From Actinokineospora baliensis (GTDB lineage Bacteria > Actinomycetota > Actinomycetes > Mycobacteriales > Pseudonocardiaceae), in contig NZ_JAFBCK010000001.1 in assembly GCF_016907695.1 (NCBI RefSeq), positions 7,180,001-7,244,000 of the forward strand: a stretch of DNA of 64,000 nt, given 5' to 3'. Made by a program: the position numbers and the translations under genes. The first letter of the stretch is position 1. Each line of letters begins with the position of its first letter. Positions 7,269-41,372 of this stretch are shown in pieces. The notes beneath the pieces were generated by a model. It was not told the origin of the DNA. It saw only the letters and a list, made by a program, of their open reading frames with translations, and did no database searches.

Positions 7269-8561
7269 GTGCGCCGTCAACCGTGGAGGGTCCGCGCCCT
7301 CGCCATCGCCACCGCAACCGCCCTCATCGCCACACCGTCCGCCTGCGGCACCGGGATCGTCGCGCACGACCCGGGCGCCCCGCTGGAACTGACCATCGCC
7401 ACGTTCACCGAGTTCGGCTACGAGGACCTGCTCATCGAGTACCAGCAGACCCACCCCGGGATCAAGGTCCGACACCTGCGAACGGGGCAAGGAGGCCCCT
7501 ACCACCAACAATTGTTCACCCGCTTGGGTGCGGGATCCGGGCTCGCGGACGTGGTCGCGATCGAGGAGGGCTACCTCTCCGACGCGCTCGCCGCGTCCCG
7601 CCGCTTCCACGACCTGGCCGCGATCGGGCCGCGCGAGGTGACCGGTGACCGGTGGCTGGACTGGAAGTACGCCGCCGCCAAGGCCAAGGACGGCTCGCTC
7701 ATCGGCTATGGAACCGACATCGGGCCGCTGGCGATGTGCTACCGGGTCGACCTGCTCGCCGCGGCGGGCCTGCCGACCGCGCCGGAGGCGGTCAAGCCGC
7801 TGTTCGCCACCTGGGAGGCCTACTTCGCCGCGGGTGACGACTACGTGGCGCGCACCGGCAAGCCGTGGTTCGACTCGACCGCGCAGATCTTCAACGCCAT
7901 GCACAACCAGTTGCCCACCGGGTACTTCGACACCGACGACACGCTGGTGGTGGCGTCGAACCCGGGCATCAAGCGCAACTGGGACGCGGTGACCGCCGCG
8001 GGCGCGCGCGGCCAGTCCGCCGGGCTGACCGCGTTCTCCGCCGAGTGGGAGGCCGGGTTCCGGGCGGCGGCGTTCGCCACCAAGACGTGCCCGTCGTGGA
8101 TGTTGGGCGTGATCAAGGCCCAGGCGGGCCCGCGCGGTGCGGGGCTGTGGGCGGTGACCGACGCGTTCCCCGGTGGCGGCGGCAACTGGGGCGGGTCGTA
8201 CCTGGCGGTGCCCAAGCAGAGCGCCCACCCCAGGGAGGCCGCCGCGCTCGCGGCCTGGCTGACCGCGCCGGAGCAGCAGCTCAAGGCCTTCGCCAGCACC
8301 GGGAACTTCCCCAGCCAGGTCGCCGCGCTCACCTCGTCGCGGCTGGTCGGCACCGTCGACGACTACTTCGGCGGCGCCCGCACGGGTGAGCTGTTCGCCG
8401 CGCAGGCCCGCAAGGTGTCGGCCCCGCAGTACAAGGGGCCCGGCGACGGGCGCATCCAGGAGAACGTGGCGACCCCGGCGCTGCGGGCGGTGGAGCAGGG
8501 CACCGACCCGGAGCAGGGGTGGCGGCGGCTGGTCGAAGGCGCCGGGAAGATCACCAGGTGA
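7269..8561 (+). CDS. Sugar ABC transporter solute-binding lipoprotein, CebE-like
   Basis: A 430-residue family 1 extracellular binding protein (CUT1 class). An N-terminal signal peptide ends at ATPSAC, so Cys26 is probably lipidated; the -3 residue is Pro rather than Leu, a weak lipobox. The body has LTIATFTEFGYEDLL, an EYQQTHPGIKV motif typical of the class, aromatic residues in GGGGNWGGSY, and a conserved C-terminal helix region. It captures oligosaccharide outside the membrane and delivers it to the two permeases that follow with 4-bp overlaps. The perfect CebR box in front makes a cello-oligosaccharide the likeliest ligand. No beta-glucosidase gene is present next to it. Confidence 0.88.
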   Translation: MRRQPWRVRALAIATATALIATPSACGTGIVAHDPGAPLELTIATFTEFGYEDLLIEYQQTHPGIKVRHLRTGQGGPYHQQLFTRLGAGSGLADVVAIEEGYLSDALAASRRFHDLAAIGPREVTGDRWLDWKYAAAKAKDGSLIGYGTDIGPLAMCYRVDLLAAAGLPTAPEAVKPLFATWEAYFAAGDDYVARTGKPWFDSTAQIFNAMHNQLPTGYFDTDDTLVVASNPGIKRNWDAVTAAGARGQSAGLTAFSAEWEAGFRAAAFATKTCPSWMLGVIKAQAGPRGAGLWAVTDAFPGGGGNWGGSYLAVPKQSAHPREAAALAAWLTAPEQQLKAFASTGNFPSQVAALTSSRLVGTVDDYFGGARTGELFAAQARKVSAPQYKGPGDGRIQENVATPALRAVEQGTDPEQGWRRLVEGAGKITR

Positions 8562-9439
8562 GGTTCACGCCCTACCTGTTCATCGCGCCGTTCTTCCTGC
8601 TGTTCGTGGTCACCGGGCTGTTCCCGTTGCTCTACACGGGTTACGTCTCGCTGTTCTCCTGGGGCCTGGTCGACGACGCGCCCAGCTTCGTCGGCCTGGC
8701 CAACTACGCGGAGCTGCTCGGCGACGAGCGGCTGGGGTCCGCGGCGGTCAACACCCTGAGCATCTTCCTGCTCGCCACCGGCCCGCAGCTGGTGGCGGCG
8801 GTGGTCCTCGCGGCGCTGCTGGACGCGGCGCCGCGGGGGGCCACCGGGTGGCGGGTGGCGGTGCTGGCGCCGACGGCGATGAGCGCGGTGGCGGTGGGGG
8901 TGGTGTTCGCCAACCTGTTCGGGCCGCGCTACGGGCTGGTCAACGAGGTGCTCGGCGCGCTGGGGCTGGGCGCGGTGGACTGGCAGGCCAACCGGTTCGG
9001 CAGCCACCTGGTGGTCGCGGCCATGGTGAACTGGCGATGGACCGGGTACAACGCGCTCGTGGTGCTCGCCGCGATGCGGGCCATCCCGCCGTCGGTGCAC
9101 GAAGCGGCCATTGTGGACGGTGCGGGTCGGCTGCGCCGGTTCTGGCACGTGACGCTGCCGATGCTGCGGCCGACGCTGCTGTTCGTCGTGGTCACCTCGA
9201 CCATCGGCGGGCTGCAGGTGTTCACCGAGCCCAAGCTGCTCGACCCGCAACCGGGGTCGGCCAACGGCGGCGCGTCGGGGCAGTTCCAGACGGTCGCGCT
9301 CTACCTGTACCAGTCGGCGTTCGAGACGCAGCGGCTCGGCTACGCCTCGGCCGTGGCCTGGGTCCTGCTGGTCGCGGTCGGCGCGCTGGCGTGGGCGAAC
9401 TACCGGCTGACCCGGCGGCTGGCGGGCCCCGACCGGTGA
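8558..9439 (+). CDS. Sugar ABC transporter permease, CebF-like
   Basis: A 293-residue MalF-type permease. The GTG at 8558 overlaps the TGA of the solute-binding gene (GTGA). About six membrane segments are visible, beginning with PYLFIAPFFLLFVV. The EAA loop that docks the ATPase is EAAIVDGAGRLRRFWHVTLP near residue 190. No ATPase gene is in the operon; in actinomycetes a shared MsiK ATPase encoded elsewhere usually energises such importers. Confidence 0.9.
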   Translation: MRFTPYLFIAPFFLLFVVTGLFPLLYTGYVSLFSWGLVDDAPSFVGLANYAELLGDERLGSAAVNTLSIFLLATGPQLVAAVVLAALLDAAPRGATGWRVAVLAPTAMSAVAVGVVFANLFGPRYGLVNEVLGALGLGAVDWQANRFGSHLVVAAMVNWRWTGYNALVVLAAMRAIPPSVHEAAIVDGAGRLRRFWHVTLPMLRPTLLFVVVTSTIGGLQVFTEPKLLDPQPGSANGGASGQFQTVALYLYQSAFETQRLGYASAVAWVLLVAVGALAWANYRLTRRLAGPDR

Positions 9440-10218
9440 GGACGTGGGTGTACGGGCTGCTGGTCGCGTTCGTCGCCGGGTCGCTGTTCCCGTTCTGCTG
9501 GGCGGTGCTGGTCGGCGACCAGGCGGCGGTGTCGGCGGTGCCGCTGGCCCCCGGCGGGCACTTCCTGGCCAACGCCCGGCGGGTTTTCGACACCGTGCCC
9601 TTCTGGCGCGCTCTCGGCAATAGCGCACTCGTGGCGGGCACCGTTACCGTGTCGACGGTGCTGTTCGCCAGCCTCGCCGGGTTCGCCTTCGCGCGGGTGC
9701 GCTTCCCCGGCCGCGACCGGCTCTTCGCGTTCGTGGTGGCGACGATGGCGGTGCCGACGCAACTCGGGGTCATCCCGCTGTACCTGGCGATGGCGGAACT
9801 GGGCTGGGCTGGTGGGCCGCAAGCGGTGATCGTGCCGAACCTGGTGACCGCGCTCGGGGTGTTCTGGATGCGGCAGTACACGGTCGCGGCGGTCCCCGCC
9901 GAACTGGTCGACGCGGCCAGGGTGGACGGCTGTTCGCTGCCGCGGGTCTACTGGCACGTCTGCCTGCCCGCGGTGCGGCCCGCGCTGGCGTCGCTGGGCA
10001 TGTTCACGTTCATGGCCAGCTGGAACGACTTCCTGTGGCCGCTGGTGGTGCTCGACGCCGACCACCCGACTGTGCAACTTGCACTGGAGCGGCTGCAATC
10101 GGGGCACTACGTGGACTACCCACTCGTGCTCGCGGGCGCCACACTGGCCACTGTGCCGGTACTCGTGGTGTTCGCCGTGCTCGGTCGGCGCTCGGTCGAC
10201 GGGGTCGCGCTGGGGTGA
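9436..10218 (+). CDS. Sugar ABC transporter permease, CebG-like
   Basis: A 260-residue MalG-type permease whose GTG overlaps the stop of the previous gene (GTGA at 9436-9439). Six membrane segments, with the EAA-type loop DAARVDGCSLPRVYWHVCLP near residue 155. It pairs with the preceding permease to form the channel. Its stop overlaps the GTG of the regulator gene that follows, so the operon is tightly coupled. Confidence 0.9.
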   Translation: MRTWVYGLLVAFVAGSLFPFCWAVLVGDQAAVSAVPLAPGGHFLANARRVFDTVPFWRALGNSALVAGTVTVSTVLFASLAGFAFARVRFPGRDRLFAFVVATMAVPTQLGVIPLYLAMAELGWAGGPQAVIVPNLVTALGVFWMRQYTVAAVPAELVDAARVDGCSLPRVYWHVCLPAVRPALASLGMFTFMASWNDFLWPLVVLDADHPTVQLALERLQSGHYVDYPLVLAGATLATVPVLVVFAVLGRRSVDGVALG

Positions 10219-11150
10219 ACCTGGAAGCGGTCGCCCGGTTGGCCGGTGTGTCCCGGTCGACGGTCTCGCGCGTCCTCAACGGCTCGCCCGGGGTCAGCCC
10301 GCGGACCAGGGCCGCGGTGCTGGCGGCGGTGTCGGCGCTGCGGTACCGGCGCAACCAGGCCGCGCGGTCGTTGGCCAGCACCACGACCGACACCGTGGCG
10401 GTGGTGATCTCCGAGGACCCCGACCGCACCTTCGACGACGCGTTCCTGGCGGGGGTGCTGCGCGGCATCACCGCGGGACTGGCCGGTCGGCGGGTGGTGG
10501 TCGCGATGAACCCGTTCGAAGTGTCCGACGTGGACGGTGCGATAGTGCTGAGCCTCAGCGGCCACGACCCGCTACCGGGACGGCTGCCGATCCCGGTGGT
10601 CCTGGTCGGCCGCCCACTCGGCCCCGGTGTGTCCTATGTAGATTCAGACAACCTCGGCGGCGGGGCGCTGGCAGGAGCGCACCTGGTGGCACGGGGCCGT
10701 TCGCGAGTAGGCGTACTGGCCGGTCCCCCCGACGTCGCGGCCTGCGTCGACCGGGTGGCGGGCCTGCGCCGAGCCCTCGGGTCTGCGGTGCCCGCTGGGG
10801 TGGTGCCGTGCGCCCTGACAACCGAAGCAGGCGCGGCGGCGATGGCAGGCCTCCTGGCGACGACCCCGGACCTGGACGGCGTGTTCTGCGCCTCCGACAC
10901 CATCGCGATCGGTGCCCTCCGCTACCTGCGGTCAGTGGGCACGGCAGTCCCCGAATCCCTCTCGGTGGTGAGCTTCGACGACACAGCCCTGGCCCAGGTG
11001 TGCACCCCAACCCTGACCACGGTCCGCCACTCCCCCGAAAACCTCGGCAGCACAGCGGCCTGGCGGCTGGCGGCGCAACTGGCGGGAGAGCAGGACCTGC
11101 CCCAGTCGATCGTGCTCCCCACGGAACTGGTGGTTCGCGAATCGAGCTAG
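10215..11150 (+). CDS. LacI family regulator, CebR-like
   Basis: A 311-residue regulator with a classical LacI headpiece at the N-terminus (AVARLAGVSRSTVSRVLNG, then a hinge helix ARSLAST). It is followed by a periplasmic-binding-protein-like effector domain with the GVFCASDTIAIGALRYL and VSFDDTALAQ motifs. GTG 10215 overlaps the permease stop by 4 nt; the open frame extends upstream but the headpiece fixes the start. It very likely represses its own operon through the perfect palindrome at 7227-7240 and releases it on binding an imported sugar. Assignment to CebR rests on the operator sequence and gene order. Confidence 0.88.
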   Translation: MNLEAVARLAGVSRSTVSRVLNGSPGVSPRTRAAVLAAVSALRYRRNQAARSLASTTTDTVAVVISEDPDRTFDDAFLAGVLRGITAGLAGRRVVVAMNPFEVSDVDGAIVLSLSGHDPLPGRLPIPVVLVGRPLGPGVSYVDSDNLGGGALAGAHLVARGRSRVGVLAGPPDVAACVDRVAGLRRALGSAVPAGVVPCALTTEAGAAAMAGLLATTPDLDGVFCASDTIAIGALRYLRSVGTAVPESLSVVSFDDTALAQVCTPTLTTVRHSPENLGSTAAWRLAAQLAGEQDLPQSIVLPTELVVRESS

Positions 11151-11152
11151 CC

Positions 11153-11182
11153 CCTGGCGGCGGCCGGGTGGCCGCCGCCAGG
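11153..11182. terminator. Strong bidirectional hairpin
   Basis: A perfect 13-bp stem (CCTGGCGGCGGCC paired with its complement) and a GGGT loop, placed 2 nt after the regulator stop and 6 nt before the end of the leftward MbtH gene. It ends the sugar operon and probably also the NRPS-side transcript. Confidence 0.85.
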
Positions 11183-11188
11183 TGTGGG

Positions 11189-11386
11189 TCAGGCCTGGTC
11201 CATGGCTTCGCGCAGGGACTTGGGGCGCATGTCGGTCCACACCTTGTCGACGTGGGCGGAGCACTCTTCTTTGGTGCCGGTGGTGCCCTCGGCGCGCCAG
11301 CCCGCGGGGATGTCGCGGTGGGCGGGCCACAGGGAGTACTGGTCCTCGTCGTTGACCAGGACCTGGTAGGCGATGTCGTCCCTCAC
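11189..11386 (-). CDS. MbtH-like NRPS chaperone
   Basis: A 65-residue protein with the full MbtH signature: NDEDQYSLWPAHRDIPAGW in the middle and ECSAHVDKVWTDMRP after it, including the conserved Trp residues. MbtH proteins bind adenylation domains and are often needed for their folding or activity. The start is GTG 11386, after AGAGGAAG, and overlaps the stop of the MFS gene by 4 nt (GTGA). It lies on the NRPS strand about 2 kb beyond NRPS-B and is the only MbtH in the window, so it most likely serves the seven A domains of this cluster. Confidence 0.95.
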   Translation of the reverse strand: MRDDIAYQVLVNDEDQYSLWPAHRDIPAGWRAEGTTGTKEECSAHVDKVWTDMRPKSLREAMDQA

Positions 11387-12627
11387 TGTGCTTCCTCTCT
11401 CTTCCCTGGATACCGACGCAGCGTCGGGTTGACTGTCACGAGCAGGGTCACCGCCGCCATCCCCGCCGCGGCCACCAGCACCGCGGTGTCCGGGGACACG
11501 ACTTCGACGAGCACCCCGCCCAAAGCGGGCCCCAGCGCCGCAGCGCCGCCGACGACGACGCTCATCACCCCGCTGAGCCGCCCGCGCAGGGCGTCCGGGG
11601 TGAGCAGGAGCTGGTGGGTGGTGATCGTGGTGTTCGCGGTCGGCGCGAACAGCGCCATCCCGGCGAACAGGGCGCCGAGCAGCAGGCCGCTGTCGATGAG
11701 CACGGCCAGCGGGGCGAGCAGGGTGAGCGCCCAGAACACCCCGGCGATGGACACGTACGGCGAGAGCACCCGGTGCAGGTACGGCGCCACCAACGACCCG
11801 GCGATCCCCCCGACCCCGAGCATGGCCGCCATGATCCCGATCTCGGCCGCCCCCACCCCCGCCCGCTCCGCCAACACGATGACGACGAGGTAGTACGCGC
11901 TGAAGAACAGGTTGAGCGCCAACGCGCACACGGCCGTGACCCGAACCTCGCGGTGCGCCCACACCCACCGCATACCAGCCAGGATCTCGCGCCCGAGGTG
12001 CGTCTCCTCCCGGGGAGCCGGTGGGCGGCGGGGGACGCGGATGAAGGAGATCGCGACGAGCGAGATGAAGTGGGTGATGAGGTCCAGCAGGAACGGCACC
12101 CACCTGCCCACCGCGAACAACACCCCACCCAGCGCGTTCCCCGCCATCTGCCCGATCGACGACCGAGCCGCGTTCATCGAAACGGCCGTCGCCAACTGCT
12201 CATCGGGCACCAGCGCGGGCAGGCTCGCATCCTCAGCGGGCTCAAACAACGCGCGGCAGACCCCAAGCACCACAGCCACCGCGACCATGTGCGGGATAGT
12301 AGCCACCCCAACCACAACAGCGCCCACCAACGACCCCAGCGCCACAATGTTGGCGGCCTCGCAGGCGAGCATCACCTTCCGCCGATCCCACCGGTCCACC
12401 AAAGCCCCAGCGGGCAGCCCCACCGCGAGCTGCGCAACAGCATCAGCCGCCAGCACCAGCCCAGACGCCGCCGCCGAGCCGGTCAGCGCCAGGACCAGCA
12501 GCGGGAAGGCGATCATCGAGGCACTGAACCCGACCTCGGCACACGCCTGCCCCACCCAGAGCAGCGTGTAGTTGCGATTGCGCGACAACGGCACCACCGC
12601 CGTGTCGACCTCGCGCTCAACGGTCAC
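11383..12627 (-). CDS. MFS exporter of the NRPS cluster (EntS-like, MFS_3)
   Basis: A 414-residue transporter with about 12 membrane segments. The N-terminal RNRNYTLLWVGQACAEVGFSAS start, the GALVDRWDRRKVML loop between helices 2 and 3, and the DALRGRLSGVMSV motif late in the chain are typical of the enterobactin-exporter-like MFS_3 group. It is coupled to the MbtH gene by a 4-nt overlap and follows NRPS-B on the same strand after an 826-bp gap. Export of the peptide product is the likely role; specificity cannot be read from sequence. The GTG start at 12627 has only a G-rich ribosome site. Confidence 0.88.
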   Translation of the reverse strand: MTVEREVDTAVVPLSRNRNYTLLWVGQACAEVGFSASMIAFPLLVLALTGSAAASGLVLAADAVAQLAVGLPAGALVDRWDRRKVMLACEAANIVALGSLVGAVVVGVATIPHMVAVAVVLGVCRALFEPAEDASLPALVPDEQLATAVSMNAARSSIGQMAGNALGGVLFAVGRWVPFLLDLITHFISLVAISFIRVPRRPPAPREETHLGREILAGMRWVWAHREVRVTAVCALALNLFFSAYYLVVIVLAERAGVGAAEIGIMAAMLGVGGIAGSLVAPYLHRVLSPYVSIAGVFWALTLLAPLAVLIDSGLLLGALFAGMALFAPTANTTITTHQLLLTPDALRGRLSGVMSVVVGGAAALGPALGGVLVEVVSPDTAVLVAAAGMAAVTLLVTVNPTLRRYPGKREEAQ

Positions 12628-12690
12628 CGCACACCCCCGCAGACCAATCCAAGGAGCTGGCCGCCTGAGCCACCCACCCGACCCTTAACC

Positions 12691-12950
12691 CAGCCACCGC
12701 CCCCCGGAAGCAACGGTGCCACCCCAACCACCCGAGCCAACCCAGCTAGCCAGCCACCGCTCCCGGAAGCCGCGGTGCCAACCCAGCCCACCGAGCCGAC
12801 CCAGCTAGCCAGCCACCGCCCCCGGAAGCAACGGTGCCACCCCAACCCCACCGAGCCAACCCCGCCAACCCGACCACCCGAGCCAACCCAGCTAGCCAGC
12901 CACCGCTCCCCGAAGCAACGGTGCCACCCCAGCCGCCCTACCCCGACGCC
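12691..12950. repeat. Degenerate tandem repeat array, four units
   Basis: Four units each begin CAGCCACCGC (12691, 12751, 12810, 12897) and continue with a GGAAGCAACGGTGCCA-like word, ACCGAGCCAACC and AGCTAGC. Spacings are 60, 59 and 87 nt. Related C-rich words (CACCGAGCCAGCC) appear between the two element copies at 47.3 kb, so the array seems to travel with the 144-bp element. Confidence 0.75.
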
Positions 12951-12991
12951 AAAAACAACCACTGGACACTCGGAAGTCGCTGGTGCCAACT

Positions 12992-13135
12992 GCTCGATGG
13001 GGTGGACCTGTTTTGCGTGGGGGGACGCCAGCCGTAGCGTTGTGCGCTGCAGGGCCATGCTTTTCGGCCCCAGCTTTGCGGTCCTGCCACGGGTGGCGTA
13101 GGGGCCCTGCGCAAAACAGGTCCACCGCATCGAGC
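12992..13135 (+). repeat. 144-bp structured repeat element, copy 1
   Basis: Bounded by a 26-bp inverted repeat (12992-13017 and 13110-13135, one mismatch) beginning GCTCGATGGGGTGGACC. Its 60-nt core (13033-13092, starting CGTAGCGTTGTGCGC) is identical in all three copies. Inside the core GCAGGGCC can pair with GGTCCTGC. Copies 2 and 3 are at 47125-47268 (inverted) and 47456-47599, all exactly 144 nt. It could be a MITE-like element or a structured RNA; no transposase is present. Confidence 0.85.
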
Positions 13136-13453
13136 TTTCGCCTTGTCGCGGATCCAGCGCAATGCCGAAGGCGAGCCGTCGATCCGACGGCGAAGCCGAA
13201 ACCCGTGACCCGCGCACCAAGATCACCCGATTCACGAGCCCCCGAATGCACAGCCTACCGACGCCCACCGACAGAACCGGCGCAACGAAGGGAGCCTGTG
13301 GACGACCAGACCCGTTGTGGACAAGCCACTCGTCACCCACATGATCATCTACCCCAGCAGCCCCCGATTTCCATCCTACCGAGGCACCCCGACAATCCGA
13401 CCGCACCGAACGCACCCCGTGGACAGCCAAAGCCGTTGTGGACAGCTCGCCGC

Positions 13454-32419
<18,966 letters not shown>

Positions 32420-32436
32420 GTCGTTCTCCTCGGGGC

Positions 32437-39966
<7,530 letters not shown>

Positions 39967-39979
39967 CGGGAACCTTTCT

Positions 39980-40046
39980 TGAGCACGGGGACGACACGTG
40001 CGGGGGGACGGCCGCACGCTGGGGGGAGTTCGGGGGGTCGTGCTCA
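39980..40046 (-). promoter_or_regulatory. Nested hairpin between the cyclase gene and NRPS-A
   Basis: The 77-nt gap contains an outer inverted repeat TGAGCACG / CGTGCTCA (39980-39987 and 40039-40046) enclosing a 7-bp inner stem CGTGCGG / CCGCACG. The outer arm includes the stop codon of the upstream gene, and the NRPS-A ribosome site lies just beyond. It could attenuate read-through, or stabilise or process the mRNA between the small and giant genes. Confidence 0.45.
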
Positions 40047-41372
40047 GGCGGCCGCGACGGCGACCGTGGTCTTGCGGGCGAGCCTGCCGCCGACCTGGAG
40101 CCAGGCGGGCGCGCCGGAGCCGTCGGCGAGGAAGCGGCCGACCTGGTCGGTCTCGCCGGTGTCGCTGTCGCGCATCGCGAACCGCAGGTCCGACATCGGG
40201 GTGAGGTCGGCGAAAGGCTCGCCGTCGACGGTCAGCCGCAGCCCCTCCGGGTGGTGCGCGACGGTGTAGACGGTGTCGCCGTTGGCGTAGTCACCCGCGC
40301 AGCCCGCTGGCGCGGGGACGGGGTCGACGACGTCGGGCACCGGGTTGAACCCGGCGACCGGGATCCCCAGGTCGGCGAGGTCGTCGGCCAGGGTGCGCCA
40401 CAGGGCGAACCCGGAGCCGGAGTTGGCGGTGAAGGCGACGACCGTGCCGGTGGACGGGTGCATCCGCAGGTGCGCGGAGGTCCCGTCGCCGGTGCCGTCG
40501 TGACCGACCACGGCCCGCTCGCCCCGCCCGTAGACGGCCAGGCCCAGCCCCCAGCCGTCGGCCATGCCGAAGGGCAGCGCGTCGGGGACGGCACCGCGCA
40601 TGTCCTTGAGCGAACCGGGGTCGAGCAGGTCGTTGCCCTCGGAGCCCGCGAGCGCGCGTCCCAGTCGGACCAGCTGCCATGCGCTCGTGGCGAGCGCGCC
40701 CGCTGGGGCCTCCAGCGGGGTCAGCGACTGCTCGACCGGTCGGACCAGACCGCGCGAGCGGTTGACGGTGTGCCCGGTCACCACGTCCGTCGACGCGTGG
40801 GGACCGACCACGAAGCGGGTGTCCACGCCGAGCGGGCCGAGTGCGATGGCCGTGACGGCCTCGGCCCAGTCCATCCCGGTGATCGACTCGATGGCGTGGC
40901 CGAGCAGCAGGTAGCCCACGTTGGAGTAGGAGAACGCGGTGCCGGGGGCGGCGATCGGGGTCAGCGCGGGCGCCGAGTCGTGCAGCAGCCTGCGCAGGGT
41001 GCCCGCCGAGGTCAGCGCGCTCTCCCGGGTGTCGGACGGGAGACCGGCGGTGTGGCTGAGCAGGTGCCGGGGGGTGATCCCGCCGAACGCGCCGAGCCCG
41101 GAGAGCTGCTCGGCGAGCGACTCGTCGAGTTCGAGGTCGCCGTCGGCGGCCAGGGCGAGCGCGGTGGCGGCGGTCACCACCTTGGTGATCGAACCGATCG
41201 GCACCGCGTCGTCGTCGGTCATCGACCGACCCGACCCGTGCCTGGTCTCCCCCGTGGACCAGGACCAGGTGTGCTCGTCGTGGTGGATGGCCAACTGCGC
41301 GCCGGGAACCGCGTGCTGCGCGACCAGCTCGGCGAGCCTGGTCGCGACGCGGGTTCTCGCTGATGCGTCCAT
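40044..41372 (-). CDS. PBP-type serine hydrolase, candidate trans-acting peptide cyclase (SurE-like)
   Basis: A 442-residue beta-lactamase/penicillin-binding-protein-fold enzyme. Catalytic motifs: Ser61-x-x-Lys64 (SITK), Tyr149-x-Asn151 (YSN) and HDG at 291-293 in place of KTG, followed by a C-terminal beta-rich domain (from about residue 345). There is no signal peptide, so it is cytoplasmic, unlike cell-wall PBPs. Stand-alone PBP-type thioesterases such as SurE (surugamide) and relatives in desotamide and mannopeptimycin clusters cyclise peptides from NRPSs that end in an E domain and lack a TE, accepting a D residue at the C-terminus. NRPS-B is exactly such a synthetase, and this gene lies 77 nt upstream of NRPS-A on the same strand. 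Alternatives are a D-aminopeptidase-like resistance enzyme or esterase. ATG 41372 follows GAGGA. Confidence 0.85.
   Translation of the reverse strand: MDASARTRVATRLAELVAQHAVPGAQLAIHHDEHTWSWSTGETRHGSGRSMTDDDAVPIGSITKVVTAATALALAADGDLELDESLAEQLSGLGAFGGITPRHLLSHTAGLPSDTRESALTSAGTLRRLLHDSAPALTPIAAPGTAFSYSNVGYLLLGHAIESITGMDWAEAVTAIALGPLGVDTRFVVGPHASTDVVTGHTVNRSRGLVRPVEQSLTPLEAPAGALATSAWQLVRLGRALAGSEGNDLLDPGSLKDMRGAVPDALPFGMADGWGLGLAVYGRGERAVVGHDGTGDGTSAHLRMHPSTGTVVAFTANSGSGFALWRTLADDLADLGIPVAGFNPVPDVVDPVPAPAGCAGDYANGDTVYTVAHHPEGLRLTVDGEPFADLTPMSDLRFAMRDSDTGETDQVGRFLADGSGAPAWLQVGGRLARKTTVAVAAA

Larger units (their letters stand above)
12628..13453. other. 826-bp gap between NRPS-B and the exporter gene, made of repeats
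   Basis: No credible gene: the long open frames here are by-products of repeat sequence. Left to right it holds a degenerate C-rich tandem array (12691-12950), copy 1 of the 144-bp structured element with conserved flanks (12959-13175), and a stretch at 13280-13460 in which two related blocks share a GTTGTGGACA word about 120 nt apart. A 17-nt flank starting ACTGGACACTCGG (12960 on) recurs before copy 3 at 47 kb, and the flank at about 13150-13175 recurs inverted before copy 2. Whether the NRPS transcript reads through to the exporter is not clear. Confidence 0.7.

Noticed and set aside
7269..11150. Possible link of the sugar ABC operon to the NRPS cluster, since they are adjacent
   Set aside because: The operon ends in a strong bidirectional hairpin, runs the other way, and has a perfect CebR box and catabolic-type regulator. 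It is a neighbour, not part of the biosynthetic cluster.
12691..12950. The regularly spaced units looked at first like a CRISPR array
   Set aside because: Unit lengths vary (59-87 nt), units are degenerate, there are no unique spacers of constant length and no cas genes.
40044..41372. Reading the serine hydrolase as an ordinary beta-lactamase resistance gene
   Set aside because: It has no signal peptide, its third motif is HDG, and the adjacent TE-less NRPS ending in E fits a PBP-type cyclase better. The resistance reading is kept only as an alternative.
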